From Svornostia abyssi (GTDB lineage: Bacteria; Actinomycetota; Thermoleophilia; Solirubrobacterales; Solirubrobacteraceae), in assembly GCA_024666565.1 (NCBI GenBank), contig CP088295.1, forward strand, positions 372,001 to 436,000: 64,000 nt of DNA. Reading direction: 5' to 3'. The notes beneath the pieces are model-generated. The model did no database searches, had not been told where the DNA came from, and saw only the letters and a list, made by a program, of their open reading frames with translations. Shown here piece after piece: positions 17,180 to 25,889 of the stretch. Both the position numbers and the translations under genes were made by a program. The first letter of the stretch is position 1; each line of letters begins with the position of its first letter.

Positions 17180-18168
17180 AGGTGCTCGTGTGTGGTGGTG
17201 CCGGCTTCATCGGCTCGAACTTCGTCCGGATCCGCGAGGCCGCCGGGGACGAGGTCACGGTGCTCGACAAGCTGACCTACGCCGGGCGCCGCGAGAACCT
17301 CGAGGGCACCGACGCCGCCGGGCGGTTCATCCACGCCGGGATCGAGGACGCCGACGCCGTCCGCGACGCGATGAAGGACGTCGAGGCCGTCGTGAACTTC
17401 GCCGCCGAGACGCACGTCGACCGGTCGATCGCCGAGCCCGACGCGTTCGTCACCACCCACTCGTATGGCACCTGGGTGCTGCTCGAAGCCGCCCGTGAGG
17501 CCGGGATCCGCTACGTCCAGGTGTCCACCGACGAGGTGTACGGCAGCATCGAAGAGGGCTCCTTCACCGAGACCAGCCCGCTCGCCCCGTCGTCGCCGTA
17601 CAGCGCGACGAAGGCCGGTGCCGACCTGCTCGTCTGGTCCTACTTCCACACCTACGGCATGGAAGCCCTGATCTGCCGCGGATCGAACAACTACGGGCCG
17701 TACCAGTACCCCGAGAAGCTCATCCCGCTGACGATCCTCAACGCTCTCCACGGCGACAAGCTGCCGGTCTACGGCGACGGCAAGCAGGTCCGCAACTGGA
17801 TCCATGCCCAGGACTTCGCCCGCGCCATCGGCACCGTCCTGGACCACGGCGTCGCCGGCGAGGTCTACAACGCCGGCGGCCCCGACGAGTGCGAGAACAT
17901 CGACGTCGTCCGCAAGGTCATCGAACTGACCGGCAAGGACGAAGGCCTCATCGAGTACGTCACCGACCGCCTCGGCCACGACCGCCGCTACAGCCTCTCG
18001 AGCGACAAGGTCCGCGCCCTCGGTTGGACGCCCAGGCACCACTTCTTCGAAGGCGGCCTGGAGAACACCGTCGCCTGGTACGTCGAACGCAAGGACTGGT
18101 GGGAGCCGATCCGCAGCGGCGACTACCGCGAGTACTACGAGCGCCAGTACGGCACGAAGCTCGGTTGA
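17176..18168 (+). CDS. rmlB: dTDP-glucose 4,6-dehydratase
   Basis: The enzyme converts dTDP-glucose to dTDP-4-keto-6-deoxyglucose. The protein has 330 residues from the ATG at 17176 (MKVLVCGGAGFIGSNFVR), which overlaps the rmlD stop by 4 nt. It shows GGAGFIG for NAD binding, NFAAETHVDRSI, VSTDEVYG with the dehydratase Asp-Glu pair, and the catalytic Tyr-Lys in YSATKAGAD. NYGPYQYPEKLIP and VRNWIHAQD confirm the family. The gene order A-D-B is unusual, as most rml clusters include rmlC. The next gene, an antiporter, starts 16 nt later and may be co-transcribed. Confidence 0.93.
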   Translation: MKVLVCGGAGFIGSNFVRIREAAGDEVTVLDKLTYAGRRENLEGTDAAGRFIHAGIEDADAVRDAMKDVEAVVNFAAETHVDRSIAEPDAFVTTHSYGTWVLLEAAREAGIRYVQVSTDEVYGSIEEGSFTETSPLAPSSPYSATKAGADLLVWSYFHTYGMEALICRGSNNYGPYQYPEKLIPLTILNALHGDKLPVYGDGKQVRNWIHAQDFARAIGTVLDHGVAGEVYNAGGPDECENIDVVRKVIELTGKDEGLIEYVTDRLGHDRRYSLSSDKVRALGWTPRHHFFEGGLENTVAWYVERKDWWEPIRSGDYREYYERQYGTKLG

Positions 18169-18184
18169 CGTAGCATCGAGGGGC

Positions 18185-20284
18185 ATGCCGCCCCTCGCCG
18201 CCGGCTCCACCCCGGAGTTCCTCCCGGAGATCGCGGCACTGGTCGTGGGCGGTGCGGTCGTCGCGTACGTCGGCCTGCGGTTGAACATCGTCCCGATCGT
18301 CGCGTTCCTGCTGACGGGGATCGTGATCGGGCCGAACGCGCTGGGAATCGTCAGCGACCTCGAGATCGTCAACGCCGCGGCCGAGGTCGGCGTGCTGCTC
18401 CTGCTGTTCACGATCGGCCTGGAGTTCAGTCTCGACCGCCTGAAGGAGCTGCGCCGGCCGCTGTTCCTCGGCGGCGGGTTGCAGGTCCTGCTCGCGACCC
18501 TCGTGACGTTCCTCGTGCTCATGGCTGCGGGGGTCGACGCGAACGTCGCGCTGTTCAGCGGCATGCTCGTCTCGCTGTCGTCCACCGCGATCGTGCTGAA
18601 GCTGCTCGCCGACCGCGGCGAGGTCGGCAGCGACCACGGCCGCCTGGCGGTCTCCGTGCTGCTGTTCCAGGACCTCGCGGTCGTCGCGATGGTGCTGCTC
18701 GTCCCGGTGCTCGGTGAGTCAGGCGGCTCGATGTGGGACATCGTCCGCGCGCTCGGCATCGCCGTCGCGATCATCGTCGCCGTGATGGTGTTCGCCCGGC
18801 GGCTGCTGCCCCCGGTGCTCGAGCGCGTCGCACGGACCTGCTCGCCCGAGCTCTTCCTGCTCACGATCGTCGCGATCTGCATCGGCACGGCGTACGGCAC
18901 CTCGCTCGCGGGAGTCAGCGTGTCGCTCGGCGCGTTCCTCGCCGGTCTCGTCGTCAGCGAGTCGCGCTACTCCAGCCAGGCGCTCGGCGAGATCCTTCCG
19001 CTGCAGATCATCTTCAGCGCGACCTTCTTCGTCTCGATCGGGATGCTGCTCGACGTCGGGTTCCTCGTCGACAACCTCGCGATGGTGCTCGGCGCGGTCG
19101 TCGCGCTGCTCGTCGTCAAGGCGCTCACCGCCGGGGCCGCCGTGCTGGCGCTGCGAGAACGCATCGGCGTGGCCATCGCCACCGGCCTGACGCTGGCGCA
19201 GGTCGGCGAGTTCTCGTTCGTGCTCGCCACCGCGGGCGCCCTCGAAGGCCTCACCCCGGCCGGCCTCGGCGCGGACGGCACCCAAGGCTTCATCGCCGCG
19301 ACGGTCCTGCTCATGGCCGCGACCCCCGCCCTGTCCGCGTTCGGGGCGCGCGTGGGTGACCGGATGCGGCCCGAAGAGGCGGTGGACACGCTCGTCGGCC
19401 GCACCGAACCGGTCGCCGGCGCTCCGGTCGCCGAGGGCATCTCCGACCACGTGCTCATCGCCGGATACGGCGAGTGGGCGCGGGGCATCACGCGGGTCCT
19501 GCGCGACCGCGACGTGCCGCTCGTCGTCACCACCCTCAGCCCGGAGGGGGCGACCGACGCCCACGAACTCGGCGTGCCCGTGCTGCTCGGCGACCCCGCG
19601 CGGATCATGACCCTGAACGAGGCCGGGATCGGCCGTGCCAAGGTCGTGGTCATCCCCGACGACGGAGCCGAGCGCGCCGCGCAGGTCGTCGGGGTCGTGC
19701 GCGCGCTCGATCCGGACATGTGCGTGATCGTCCGCGCGCGCTACGCCGAGGACGAGGGGCCGCTCATGGCAGCCGGGGCCACCCACGTCGTCACCGAGGA
19801 GCTCGCCGCGAGCGCCCTGCTGCTCACGAAGCTCTTCAAGGCCTTCGGCCGGGAACTCGGCGACGCGTTCCTCGAGGCCAAACAGGTGGCGCAGTACCAC
19901 GGGCGGCAGGCCCCGCCGCGAGCGGTGCGCGGGACGTCGAACGCCGCCGTGGACACGGAGGCCCCGATCGAGGTGGAGCTGGGCCCCGCCGCGTGCGAGC
20001 ACATCGGCGACCACGCGTCGGTCGTGCCGCAGACCGCGGGCTGCGAGGAGTGCCTGCGCATCGGCGACAGCTGGGTGCACCTGCGCGTCTGCCTGACCTG
20101 CGGGCACGTCGGGTGCTGCGACAGCTCACCGAACCGCCACGCCCGCATGCACCACGAGCGCGAGGGCCATCACGTCATGCGATCCATCGAGCCCGGTGAG
20201 AGCTGGGTCTACTGCTTCGCCGACGACCGCACGCTGCTCGAGCGCAGCGGCGAGGACACCGCCGCTCCTACTCGAACGCGCTGA
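18185..20284 (+). CDS. KefB-like cation:proton antiporter with TrkA-N and C-terminal UBP zinc finger
   Basis: The 699-residue membrane protein has three parts. Residues about 10-395 are a CPA2 Na+/H+ exchanger domain with about a dozen hydrophobic helices (LLLLFTIGLEFSLDRL, SLGAFLAGLVVSES, ATFFVSIGMLLD). Residues about 420-540 are a cytoplasmic TrkA-N Rossmann domain (HVLIAGYGEWARG). Residues 604-680 match a ubiquitin-protease-type zinc finger: C604-x-H, CEEC, then CLTCGHVGCCDSSPNRHA and H-rich turns ending WVYC. This combination should be a nucleotide-gated K+/H+ or Na+/H+ exchanger. The UBP finger binds C-terminal diglycine tails in eukaryotes; its ligand in bacteria is unknown. The gene overlaps the convergent lipoprotein gene by 17 bp. 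Confidence 0.9.
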   Translation: MPPLAAGSTPEFLPEIAALVVGGAVVAYVGLRLNIVPIVAFLLTGIVIGPNALGIVSDLEIVNAAAEVGVLLLLFTIGLEFSLDRLKELRRPLFLGGGLQVLLATLVTFLVLMAAGVDANVALFSGMLVSLSSTAIVLKLLADRGEVGSDHGRLAVSVLLFQDLAVVAMVLLVPVLGESGGSMWDIVRALGIAVAIIVAVMVFARRLLPPVLERVARTCSPELFLLTIVAICIGTAYGTSLAGVSVSLGAFLAGLVVSESRYSSQALGEILPLQIIFSATFFVSIGMLLDVGFLVDNLAMVLGAVVALLVVKALTAGAAVLALRERIGVAIATGLTLAQVGEFSFVLATAGALEGLTPAGLGADGTQGFIAATVLLMAATPALSAFGARVGDRMRPEEAVDTLVGRTEPVAGAPVAEGISDHVLIAGYGEWARGITRVLRDRDVPLVVTTLSPEGATDAHELGVPVLLGDPARIMTLNEAGIGRAKVVVIPDDGAERAAQVVGVVRALDPDMCVIVRARYAEDEGPLMAAGATHVVTEELAASALLLTKLFKAFGRELGDAFLEAKQVAQYHGRQAPPRAVRGTSNAAVDTEAPIEVELGPAACEHIGDHASVVPQTAGCEECLRIGDSWVHLRVCLTCGHVGCCDSSPNRHARMHHEREGHHVMRSIEPGESWVYCFADDRTLLERSGEDTAAPTRTR

Positions 20285-20663
20285 CGCGCCAGCTGCTGCC
20301 CTCACGGGCGAACCGCATGGTCGTCGTCCGCTCGGCGTCGCCGGAGCCGGTGATGACGCGCGCGGCCGCCGTCGCGCCCGTGACGCGCACGTCGCGGACG
20401 TCCAGAGCGAACTGGTCCGTGTCATCGATCGCCTGCTGCACCTTCGCGCGGCAGTCGCCGGAGGCGAGCTCCTGGGTCAGGAGCGCACGGCAGATCCGCG
20501 TGGTCTCCTCGCTCTCGGCGGCCTCCTGCAGATCGCCGACGACCTCGGCCACCTCGGCCTCGGCGCCGGTGAAGTCCACGCTGTCGCGAGAGCCCTCGCC
20601 GCAGCCGACCGCGAAGACGGCCGTGCCGGCGAGCAGCGCGAGGATGGGACGGGCGTGAAGCAC
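20268..20663 (-). CDS. Small putative lipoprotein (NTF2-like)
   Basis: This 131-residue protein starts at GTG 20663. It has a short signal ending in a lipobox (FAVGC, Cys at residue 21), so it is likely lipid-anchored outside the membrane. The mature part is an alpha+beta domain with two Cys (RICRALL, GDCRAKV) and a C-terminal strand pair (TTTMRFAREGSSWRVSAFE), typical of small NTF2/SnoaL-like exported proteins in actinobacteria. The function is unknown. It is divergent from the TetR gene at 20708, with only 44 bp between them, and converges on the antiporter gene. Confidence 0.7.
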   Translation of the reverse strand: MLHARPILALLAGTAVFAVGCGEGSRDSVDFTGAEAEVAEVVGDLQEAAESEETTRICRALLTQELASGDCRAKVQQAIDDTDQFALDVRDVRVTGATAAARVITGSGDAERTTTMRFAREGSSWRVSAFE

Positions 20664-20707
20664 GGCGTGGAGCCTAGTGAACTGGCCCTCGACGTAGACT
20701 CGCGGGA

Positions 20708-21340
20708 ATGGCCGACGCCCCGTCTCGTGTTCCCCGCGGTCGCCACGCGCCCCCGCGCGAGGTGCGCGAGGAGCTGCAGCGCCAGCGCCTGTTCGAGGCG
20801 GCGGCCCGTGTGTTCAGCGAGTCGGGCTACGCCGACGCCAGCGCGGAGGCCATCAGCCGGGCGGCGGGCATGAGCAAGGCCACGTTCTACGAGCACTTCG
20901 GCAACAAGAAGGCGTGCCTGCTCGAGATCATGGACGACGCGGCGCGCGTGGCGCTCGAGGAGCTCGTCAAGGCCGCGCGCCACGCGGGCGATGATCCGCT
21001 GGAGCGCCACCGGGCCGGCCTCCGCGCGTTCCTGCACCTCGTCGTCGGACAGCCGGACGTCGGTCGCACGGTGCTCGTGGTGAGCGTCGGCGCGGGCCCC
21101 GAGGCGCTGGACCGGCGCGACGCGATCCTCGAAGGCTTCGCCCAGGTGATGTTCGACGAGGCCCGCGAGGGCGTTGAGCGTCGCGGCGGCGGCCAGCGGT
21201 TTGCCACCGTCGAGGACGCGTTCGCCGTCGTCGGCGCGATGGTCGAGCTCATGAGCCGCCAGCTGCGCACCGGGCGGCCGGAGCGCATCGAGGACCTCGA
21301 GCCGATCGTGGAGCGGCTCCTCCTCGGTGCCCTTGTCTGA
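20708..21340 (+). CDS. TetR-family transcriptional regulator
   Basis: The 210-residue protein has an N-terminal TetR helix-turn-helix ([19 protein letters not shown], then [19 protein letters not shown]) and an all-helical C-terminal ligand domain. A basic tail precedes the HTH. Its last 14 bases overlap the uracil-DNA glycosylase gene, so the two are co-transcribed and coupled. The 44-bp divergent gap to the lipoprotein gene makes that gene a possible target. The ligand is unknown. Confidence 0.9.
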   Translation: MADAPSRVPRGRHAPPREVREELQRQRLFEAAARVFSESGYADASAEAISRAAGMSKATFYEHFGNKKACLLEIMDDAARVALEELVKAARHAGDDPLERHRAGLRAFLHLVVGQPDVGRTVLVVSVGAGPEALDRRDAILEGFAQVMFDEAREGVERRGGGQRFATVEDAFAVVGAMVELMSRQLRTGRPERIEDLEPIVERLLLGALV

Positions 21341-22010
21341 CCTCGAACGCGAGGTCACCGCGTGCCGCGCGTGCCCGCGGCTCGTCGCCTGGCGCGAGCA
21401 GGTCGCGCGGGAGAAGCGCGCGGCGTTCGCGGATGAGGAGTACTGGGGGCGCCCCATCCCCGGCTTCGGCGACCCGGACGCGCGGGTGCTGCTCCTCGGC
21501 CTCGCCCCCGCCGCGCACGGGGCGAATCGCACCGGCCGGGTGTTCACCGGCGACCGGTCCGGGGACTTCCTGTTCGCCGCGCTGCACCGGACCGGCTTCG
21601 CGAACCAGCCGACGTCGGTCTCCCGCGACGACGGCCTGGCGCTGACCGACTGCTGGGTGACGGCCGCAGTCCGCTGCGCGCCGCCGGCCAACAAGCCGAC
21701 CCCGGCCGAGCGCGACCGCTGCCTGCCGTGGACGGTCCGCGAGCTCGAGCTGCTGCCGCGCGTGCGGGTCGTCGTCTGTCTCGGGCAGTTCGGCTGGGAC
21801 GCCGCGCTGCGCCTGCGCACCGCGGCCGGGCACGCGCCGCTTCGACCCAAGCCGCGGTTCGCGCACGGCGCGCTGGTCGACGCCGACCCGTGGGCGCTGC
21901 TCGGCTGCTTTCACCCCAGCCAGCAGAACACGTTCACGGGCCGGCTGACGCCGCCGATGCTCGACGACGTCCTGCGGCGCGCGGGCGAGTTCGTCAGCCC
22001 AGATTTGTGA
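21327..22010 (+). CDS. Uracil-DNA glycosylase, family 5 (UdgB-like)
   Basis: The enzyme removes uracil and other deaminated bases from DNA in base excision repair. Its 227 residues from GTG 21327 show an iron-sulfur Cys set (C12-x2-C15, with further Cys around 117 and 132), motif [19 protein letters not shown] and motif HPSQQNT. The family-5 pattern lacks the polar Asp/Asn of classical UDG at motif 1, as seen here (GLAPAAHG). The start overlaps the TetR gene end by 14 bp; a TTG two codons later is an alternative. It ends 17 bp into the convergent secreted-protein gene. Confidence 0.88.
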   Translation: MPLSDLEREVTACRACPRLVAWREQVAREKRAAFADEEYWGRPIPGFGDPDARVLLLGLAPAAHGANRTGRVFTGDRSGDFLFAALHRTGFANQPTSVSRDDGLALTDCWVTAAVRCAPPANKPTPAERDRCLPWTVRELELLPRVRVVVCLGQFGWDAALRLRTAAGHAPLRPKPRFAHGALVDADPWALLGCFHPSQQNTFTGRLTPPMLDDVLRRAGEFVSPDL

Positions 22011-23019
22011 ACTGCGGCTGGGTCGCGGTGATCGTGCAGGCCGGTGTCGTCGCCGGGTCGGTCTGGCACTGATACAGGCTCAGCACGTCGTTCTCGAGGT
22101 ACGTGATGCTCCCGCTCGCGTCGAAGTCGTACGCCTGCGTGAACTCGCCGGTCGAGGCGATCTGATCGCCCGAACCCGAGTACGTCGACCGCTGGATGCG
22201 GACGGCCCCCGGGCAGCTCCCGGGGTCGCCGATGCAGTACCGCAGCCACGTGATCCCGCCGTACCCGAAGGCAGGCCAGCCGAGCCCGACGTTGCTCTGT
22301 CCGCCCTTCGTCTGGTCGAGCACCGTGCTTCCCTTGCTGCCGATCGTGTCGAGGCGCAGCTGCCAGTTCATGAACTGCTCGGTCGTGTACGTCCACCCGA
22401 ACGCCAGCCGTGACCCGTACAGCTCGAGCTGCGTCGCGTACGCGGAGGTGTCCCCGAGCGCGCCAATCGGCATCTGCGCCGATGGCGTCGAGCTGGAGAT
22501 CGTCTTCGTGTAGACGTAGCCCTTGTTCGTGTTGCTCGCGTACGTGCGCGCGAACCCGACCTTGCCCTTCCAGTACGTCGGCCAGTACTGGCTGGCGTTG
22601 CTCGCGTTGACCTTCGAGTACCGGACCTCCTGGTTCGAGCTGAGGTCAAACTTGTAGATCGCGCAGCCCTTGCCGGTCTGGTAGTCCGGCATCCCCACCT
22701 GATCCCACTGGGGTTCGGTGGCGCAGCGCGAGTACAGGGCGTAGACGCCGCCGCTGCTGGTCGGGCCGAGGTCGACGTCGAACGGCACGCCGCGCGTGGC
22801 GATCGGCAACGGCGTGACCGGTCCGCTGCCCTGCCGGGAAACGAGCTGGTACTGCCCGTTGGTGGCCGGCTGACTCCAGACGAGCAGCCCGTTGTAGGCC
22901 GAGATGGGTGTCGGTGGCGCCACCCCGCTGATCGTCGGCGGCAGGCCCTGGGCCTGCGCGGCGGCGGGGGTCAGCAGAACCACGGCGAAGGTGAGTGCGA
23001 CGGCGGCAGACGGGCGCAT
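21994..23019 (-). CDS. Exported protein, likely beta-propeller-like
   Basis: From the ATG at 23019 ([15 protein letters not shown]), with a GAGG 11 nt upstream, the protein has 341 residues and a clear signal peptide ending near AQAQG. A GTG at 23058 would add 13 residues ahead of the signal and is less likely. The mature part repeats strand-rich blocks ([42 protein letters not shown]) like the blades of a WD40/TolB-type propeller. It has paired Cys that may form disulfides. No enzyme motif is seen and the function is unknown. It overlaps the end of the UdgB gene. Confidence 0.72.
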   Translation of the reverse strand: MRPSAAVALTFAVVLLTPAAAQAQGLPPTISGVAPPTPISAYNGLLVWSQPATNGQYQLVSRQGSGPVTPLPIATRGVPFDVDLGPTSSGGVYALYSRCATEPQWDQVGMPDYQTGKGCAIYKFDLSSNQEVRYSKVNASNASQYWPTYWKGKVGFARTYASNTNKGYVYTKTISSSTPSAQMPIGALGDTSAYATQLELYGSRLAFGWTYTTEQFMNWQLRLDTIGSKGSTVLDQTKGGQSNVGLGWPAFGYGGITWLRYCIGDPGSCPGAVRIQRSTYSGSGDQIASTGEFTQAYDFDASGSITYLENDVLSLYQCQTDPATTPACTITATQPQFTNLG

Positions 23020-23109
23020 GCGCAGAGTGTCCTCGATTGGGTGGCGGAAACTTGACACGCCGCCTGCTCACCGCTGCGCGTGGTGCGGCTCCCGGAGTAG
23101 GGTCGGTTC

Positions 23110-23490
23110 ATGTCCCGCCTCGCAGTCGCCGCGCTGGCCGCGGCCGTCCTCACGCTCGCCGGGCCGGCCTCCGCCCAGGCCGAGATCGCGCCGTTCGTCA
23201 CCCCGTCGAAGCAGATCTACTGCGCGTACATCTCCGACGGCGGCGGGCAGATCCGCTGCGACCCACTGTTCCTCAACGACCGCGGCTTCCTGCTGAAGAC
23301 GAGCGGCAAGGCGCGGAAGATCAAGATCACGGACACGATCGCCGACCCGGAGGCACCGGTCCTCGCGTACAGCAAGACGTTCCGCCGCGGCCCGTTCCGC
23401 TGCACGTCACGCCGCGCCGGGCTCACGTGCGAGCACCGGTCCAACGGCCACGGGTTCTTCCTCAGCCGCGAGCGCCAACGCGTGTACTGA
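23110..23490 (+). CDS. Small secreted protein, DUF6636-like
   Basis: This 126-residue protein has a signal peptide (residues 1-24, ending SAQAE). A compact domain follows with four Cys in the order QIYCAYI, IRCDP, FRCTS and LTCEHRSNGHGFFLSR. The pattern FVTPSKQIYC at the start and GFFLSR at the end fits the DUF6636 family of small exported actinobacterial proteins. Two disulfides are likely. The function is unknown. Its 3' end overlaps the convergent peptidase gene by 29 bp. Confidence 0.72.
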   Translation: MSRLAVAALAAAVLTLAGPASAQAEIAPFVTPSKQIYCAYISDGGGQIRCDPLFLNDRGFLLKTSGKARKIKITDTIADPEAPVLAYSKTFRRGPFRCTSRRAGLTCEHRSNGHGFFLSRERQRVY

Positions 23491-24904
23491 CCTCCGCGCG
23501 GCGCATCCACCCGGCCGGCATGCGCTGCATCCCGGCCAGCAGGTCAGGGTACGCGCGGGTGCAGCGCGCGAGCTGCGCCGGCGGGATCTTGTCCGGCGTG
23601 TCCTCCCGCGTGTGGTACCAGGGGTAGGCCATCGTCATGTTCACCGACGGCACGCCGCGCTCGACGAACATCCCCTCGAGATCAGGGTTCGCACGCGCGA
23701 GCGGCTCGGGCGCCGGAATCGACGGGAACAGGTGGTGGCGCATCGCGACCTGGGCGGTCAGGCCGTAGAGCAGGGCGTTGTCGGAGATGAGCAGCAGCCG
23801 CTCCTCGTCGCCGGTGCGGCGCAGCGGCCGGTCCCCGCCCAGATCCTCCGCGGCAAGACCCGCGAGGTGGTCGAGCGAGCAGAACCCGCTGAGCGTGCTC
23901 ACCTGCTTGGCGTTGGCCTCGACCCAATGCCGGACGCCGAGGTGCGGGAAGCCCGTGTCGTGCCCGGTCACGCACAGGAAGGTCATCGGCTTCGGCCGGC
24001 GTGACGCCGGCTGCTGGGCGAAGTGGTGAGCGAGGCCGATGAGCCCGGCGACGCCCGTCGCGTCGTCGAGCGCACCGTCGAACATCGAGTCGGTGTGGGC
24101 GCACGCCACGAGCCCGTCACGGTTCGTGCGGCCACCGGGCAGCGTGCCGACGACGTCGTGGGTGACCCCATTGACGTGGCGCGCGTCCAGCCGGTAGCGG
24201 ATGCGAGCGGTCCCGCCGTGCGCGGCGCGCCGCAGGACGCCGAAGTCCTTGCGCCCGACCGTGAACGCGGGGATCGGGTTCGCGTCCAGCTCGTTGCGCC
24301 CCATCCCGATCATGCGCACGAGGTTCCCCGGCGCGTCCGACGTGGCGAACATCGCGACCGCCCCGCGCGCCGCGGCGTTCCAGTAGGCGTAGCCGTCGCC
24401 GTTGTAGGTGGCGAAGACGTTCAGCAGGACCTTGCCGTCGACGAGCACCGCCTTGCCGCGAAGGTCGTGCTTGTCCATCTCCTTCTGGGTGCCGTAGCCG
24501 ACGTAGACGAGGTCCGCTTCGCCGGCGGCCGGCCGGGTGTTCCAGATCGGATGCGTGGCGACCTTCTGGGGGAACCTCGCCACCTCCGCACTGGCCGTGC
24601 CGGCCGCCAGCTCCACGTCCCATCCATCGAGGATCCACTGACGGAACGGGTACGAGTCGAGCCGGACCTCACATCCGGCCGCCCGCAGTCGCTCCGCCAC
24701 CCACGCGCTTGCTCCGTGCTCGGCGTCCGTGCCCGTACGACGCGGCCCGAAGGCACACAGGTCGCGCACGTCACGGTGCAGACGCTCGCCGTCCAGGGGG
24801 TCGGAGGCGGCCTGCGCGAACGCGGGCATGACCCCGCCGAACGCCGTCGCGCCAACCGTGGCGACACCGCGCTGGAGCAGTTCCTTGCGTGTGAGCTGTG
24901 GCAC
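23462..24904 (-). CDS. Exported M28-family-like metallopeptidase
   Basis: The start is probably GTG 24904 (translated MPQLTRKELLQRG), giving 480 residues. A signal-like N-terminus (VGATAFGGVMPAFAQAAS) is followed by a PA-like insert (LVYVGYGTQKEMDKHDLRGKAVLV) and the M28 aminopeptidase core. Metal ligands look present: H in CAHTDSMFDGALDD, the DD pair, D in SLDHLAG and H in PWYHTRED. The usual Glu-Glu pair with the catalytic base is replaced by VTGHDTGFPHLG, so it may be an altered or inactive member. It probably acts outside the membrane on peptides. An upstream start (24991) would place a non-signal extension first and is rejected. Confidence 0.78.
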   Translation of the reverse strand: MPQLTRKELLQRGVATVGATAFGGVMPAFAQAASDPLDGERLHRDVRDLCAFGPRRTGTDAEHGASAWVAERLRAAGCEVRLDSYPFRQWILDGWDVELAAGTASAEVARFPQKVATHPIWNTRPAAGEADLVYVGYGTQKEMDKHDLRGKAVLVDGKVLLNVFATYNGDGYAYWNAAARGAVAMFATSDAPGNLVRMIGMGRNELDANPIPAFTVGRKDFGVLRRAAHGGTARIRYRLDARHVNGVTHDVVGTLPGGRTNRDGLVACAHTDSMFDGALDDATGVAGLIGLAHHFAQQPASRRPKPMTFLCVTGHDTGFPHLGVRHWVEANAKQVSTLSGFCSLDHLAGLAAEDLGGDRPLRRTGDEERLLLISDNALLYGLTAQVAMRHHLFPSIPAPEPLARANPDLEGMFVERGVPSVNMTMAYPWYHTREDTPDKIPPAQLARCTRAYPDLLAGMQRMPAGWMRRAEVSTRVGARG

Positions 24905-25020
24905 ACAGCGCACCGTATGGTGGTGCGCTTGGGAGGTGCCCCCGTGTCCGGGGCCCGCGGTTGTGGATCTCCACACCGGGCGTCCTCCCAAAGGGCGCGC
25001 GCAGGACGCGGCTCCTCGTT

Positions 25021-25064
25021 CTCTGGAGCACGGCTCTAGATGTAGTTCCTGAGCACGTTGTTCA
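25021..25064 (+). repeat. Left terminal inverted repeat of the IS481-like element
   Basis: It begins CTCTGGAGCACGGCTCTAG and ends GTTGTTCA. It matches the reverse complement of 27649-27692 at 38 of 44 positions, with the outermost 11 bases and the innermost 8 identical. Confidence 0.88.
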
Positions 25065-25889
25065 TCCGGACCTCCTTGGAGGCTGGTGGTTGCGAAGCCC
25101 CAGTCCCAAGGAGTTCCGGATGAAGTTGCACGCTAACGCCCGGCTCAGTCCGATCGGCCGCAGGTTGTTGATCGAACGAATTGAGAGGGATGGGTGGACG
25201 GTTCAGGCCGCCGCAGAGTCAGCGGGGATCAGCCCGCGCTCGGTCTACAAATGGCGATCGAGGTGGCGCGCCGAGGGCGACGCGGGGCTTGTCGATCGCA
25301 GCTCGGCGCCGACGGTCGTCGCAAACCGGACCGACGAACGAACGATCGGCGTGATCGCGGCGTTGCGACGGCTGCGGTTCACCGGCCCGGAGATCGCCGA
25401 GACACTCGCGATGCCGCTCTCGACGGTGTCGGGAATCCTCACGCGGACCGGGATGGGCAGGCTGGGACGCCTGGGCATGGAGCCGGCCGAGCGCTACGAG
25501 CGCCAAGTCGCTGGCGAACTGATCCACATCGACGTCAAGAAGCTCGGCGTGATCAACGGAGTTGGCCACCGGATCTCAGGACAGCGCGCGTCTCAGAGTG
25601 CCACCCGCCGCGCACGTCGACGCGGCGGACCGAAGGGCTGGGAGTTCGTTCACGTCGCGATCGACGATGCGACCCGGCTGGCCTACGCCGAAGTGCTCGG
25701 AGACGAGAAAGCCACCACGGCGATCGCGTTCCTGCGCCGCGCCGTCCGGTTCTTCGAAAGCCACGGCATGACCGTCTGCGAGCTGCTGACCGACGGATGA
25801 AAGTCAAGTTGTCTGGACGTGTCGGGTCGTGAGTGGGAGCCTCTGGGTCGGGTGCGGGTGACTGACGTAGCGAAGCGCAGATCTTGGGG

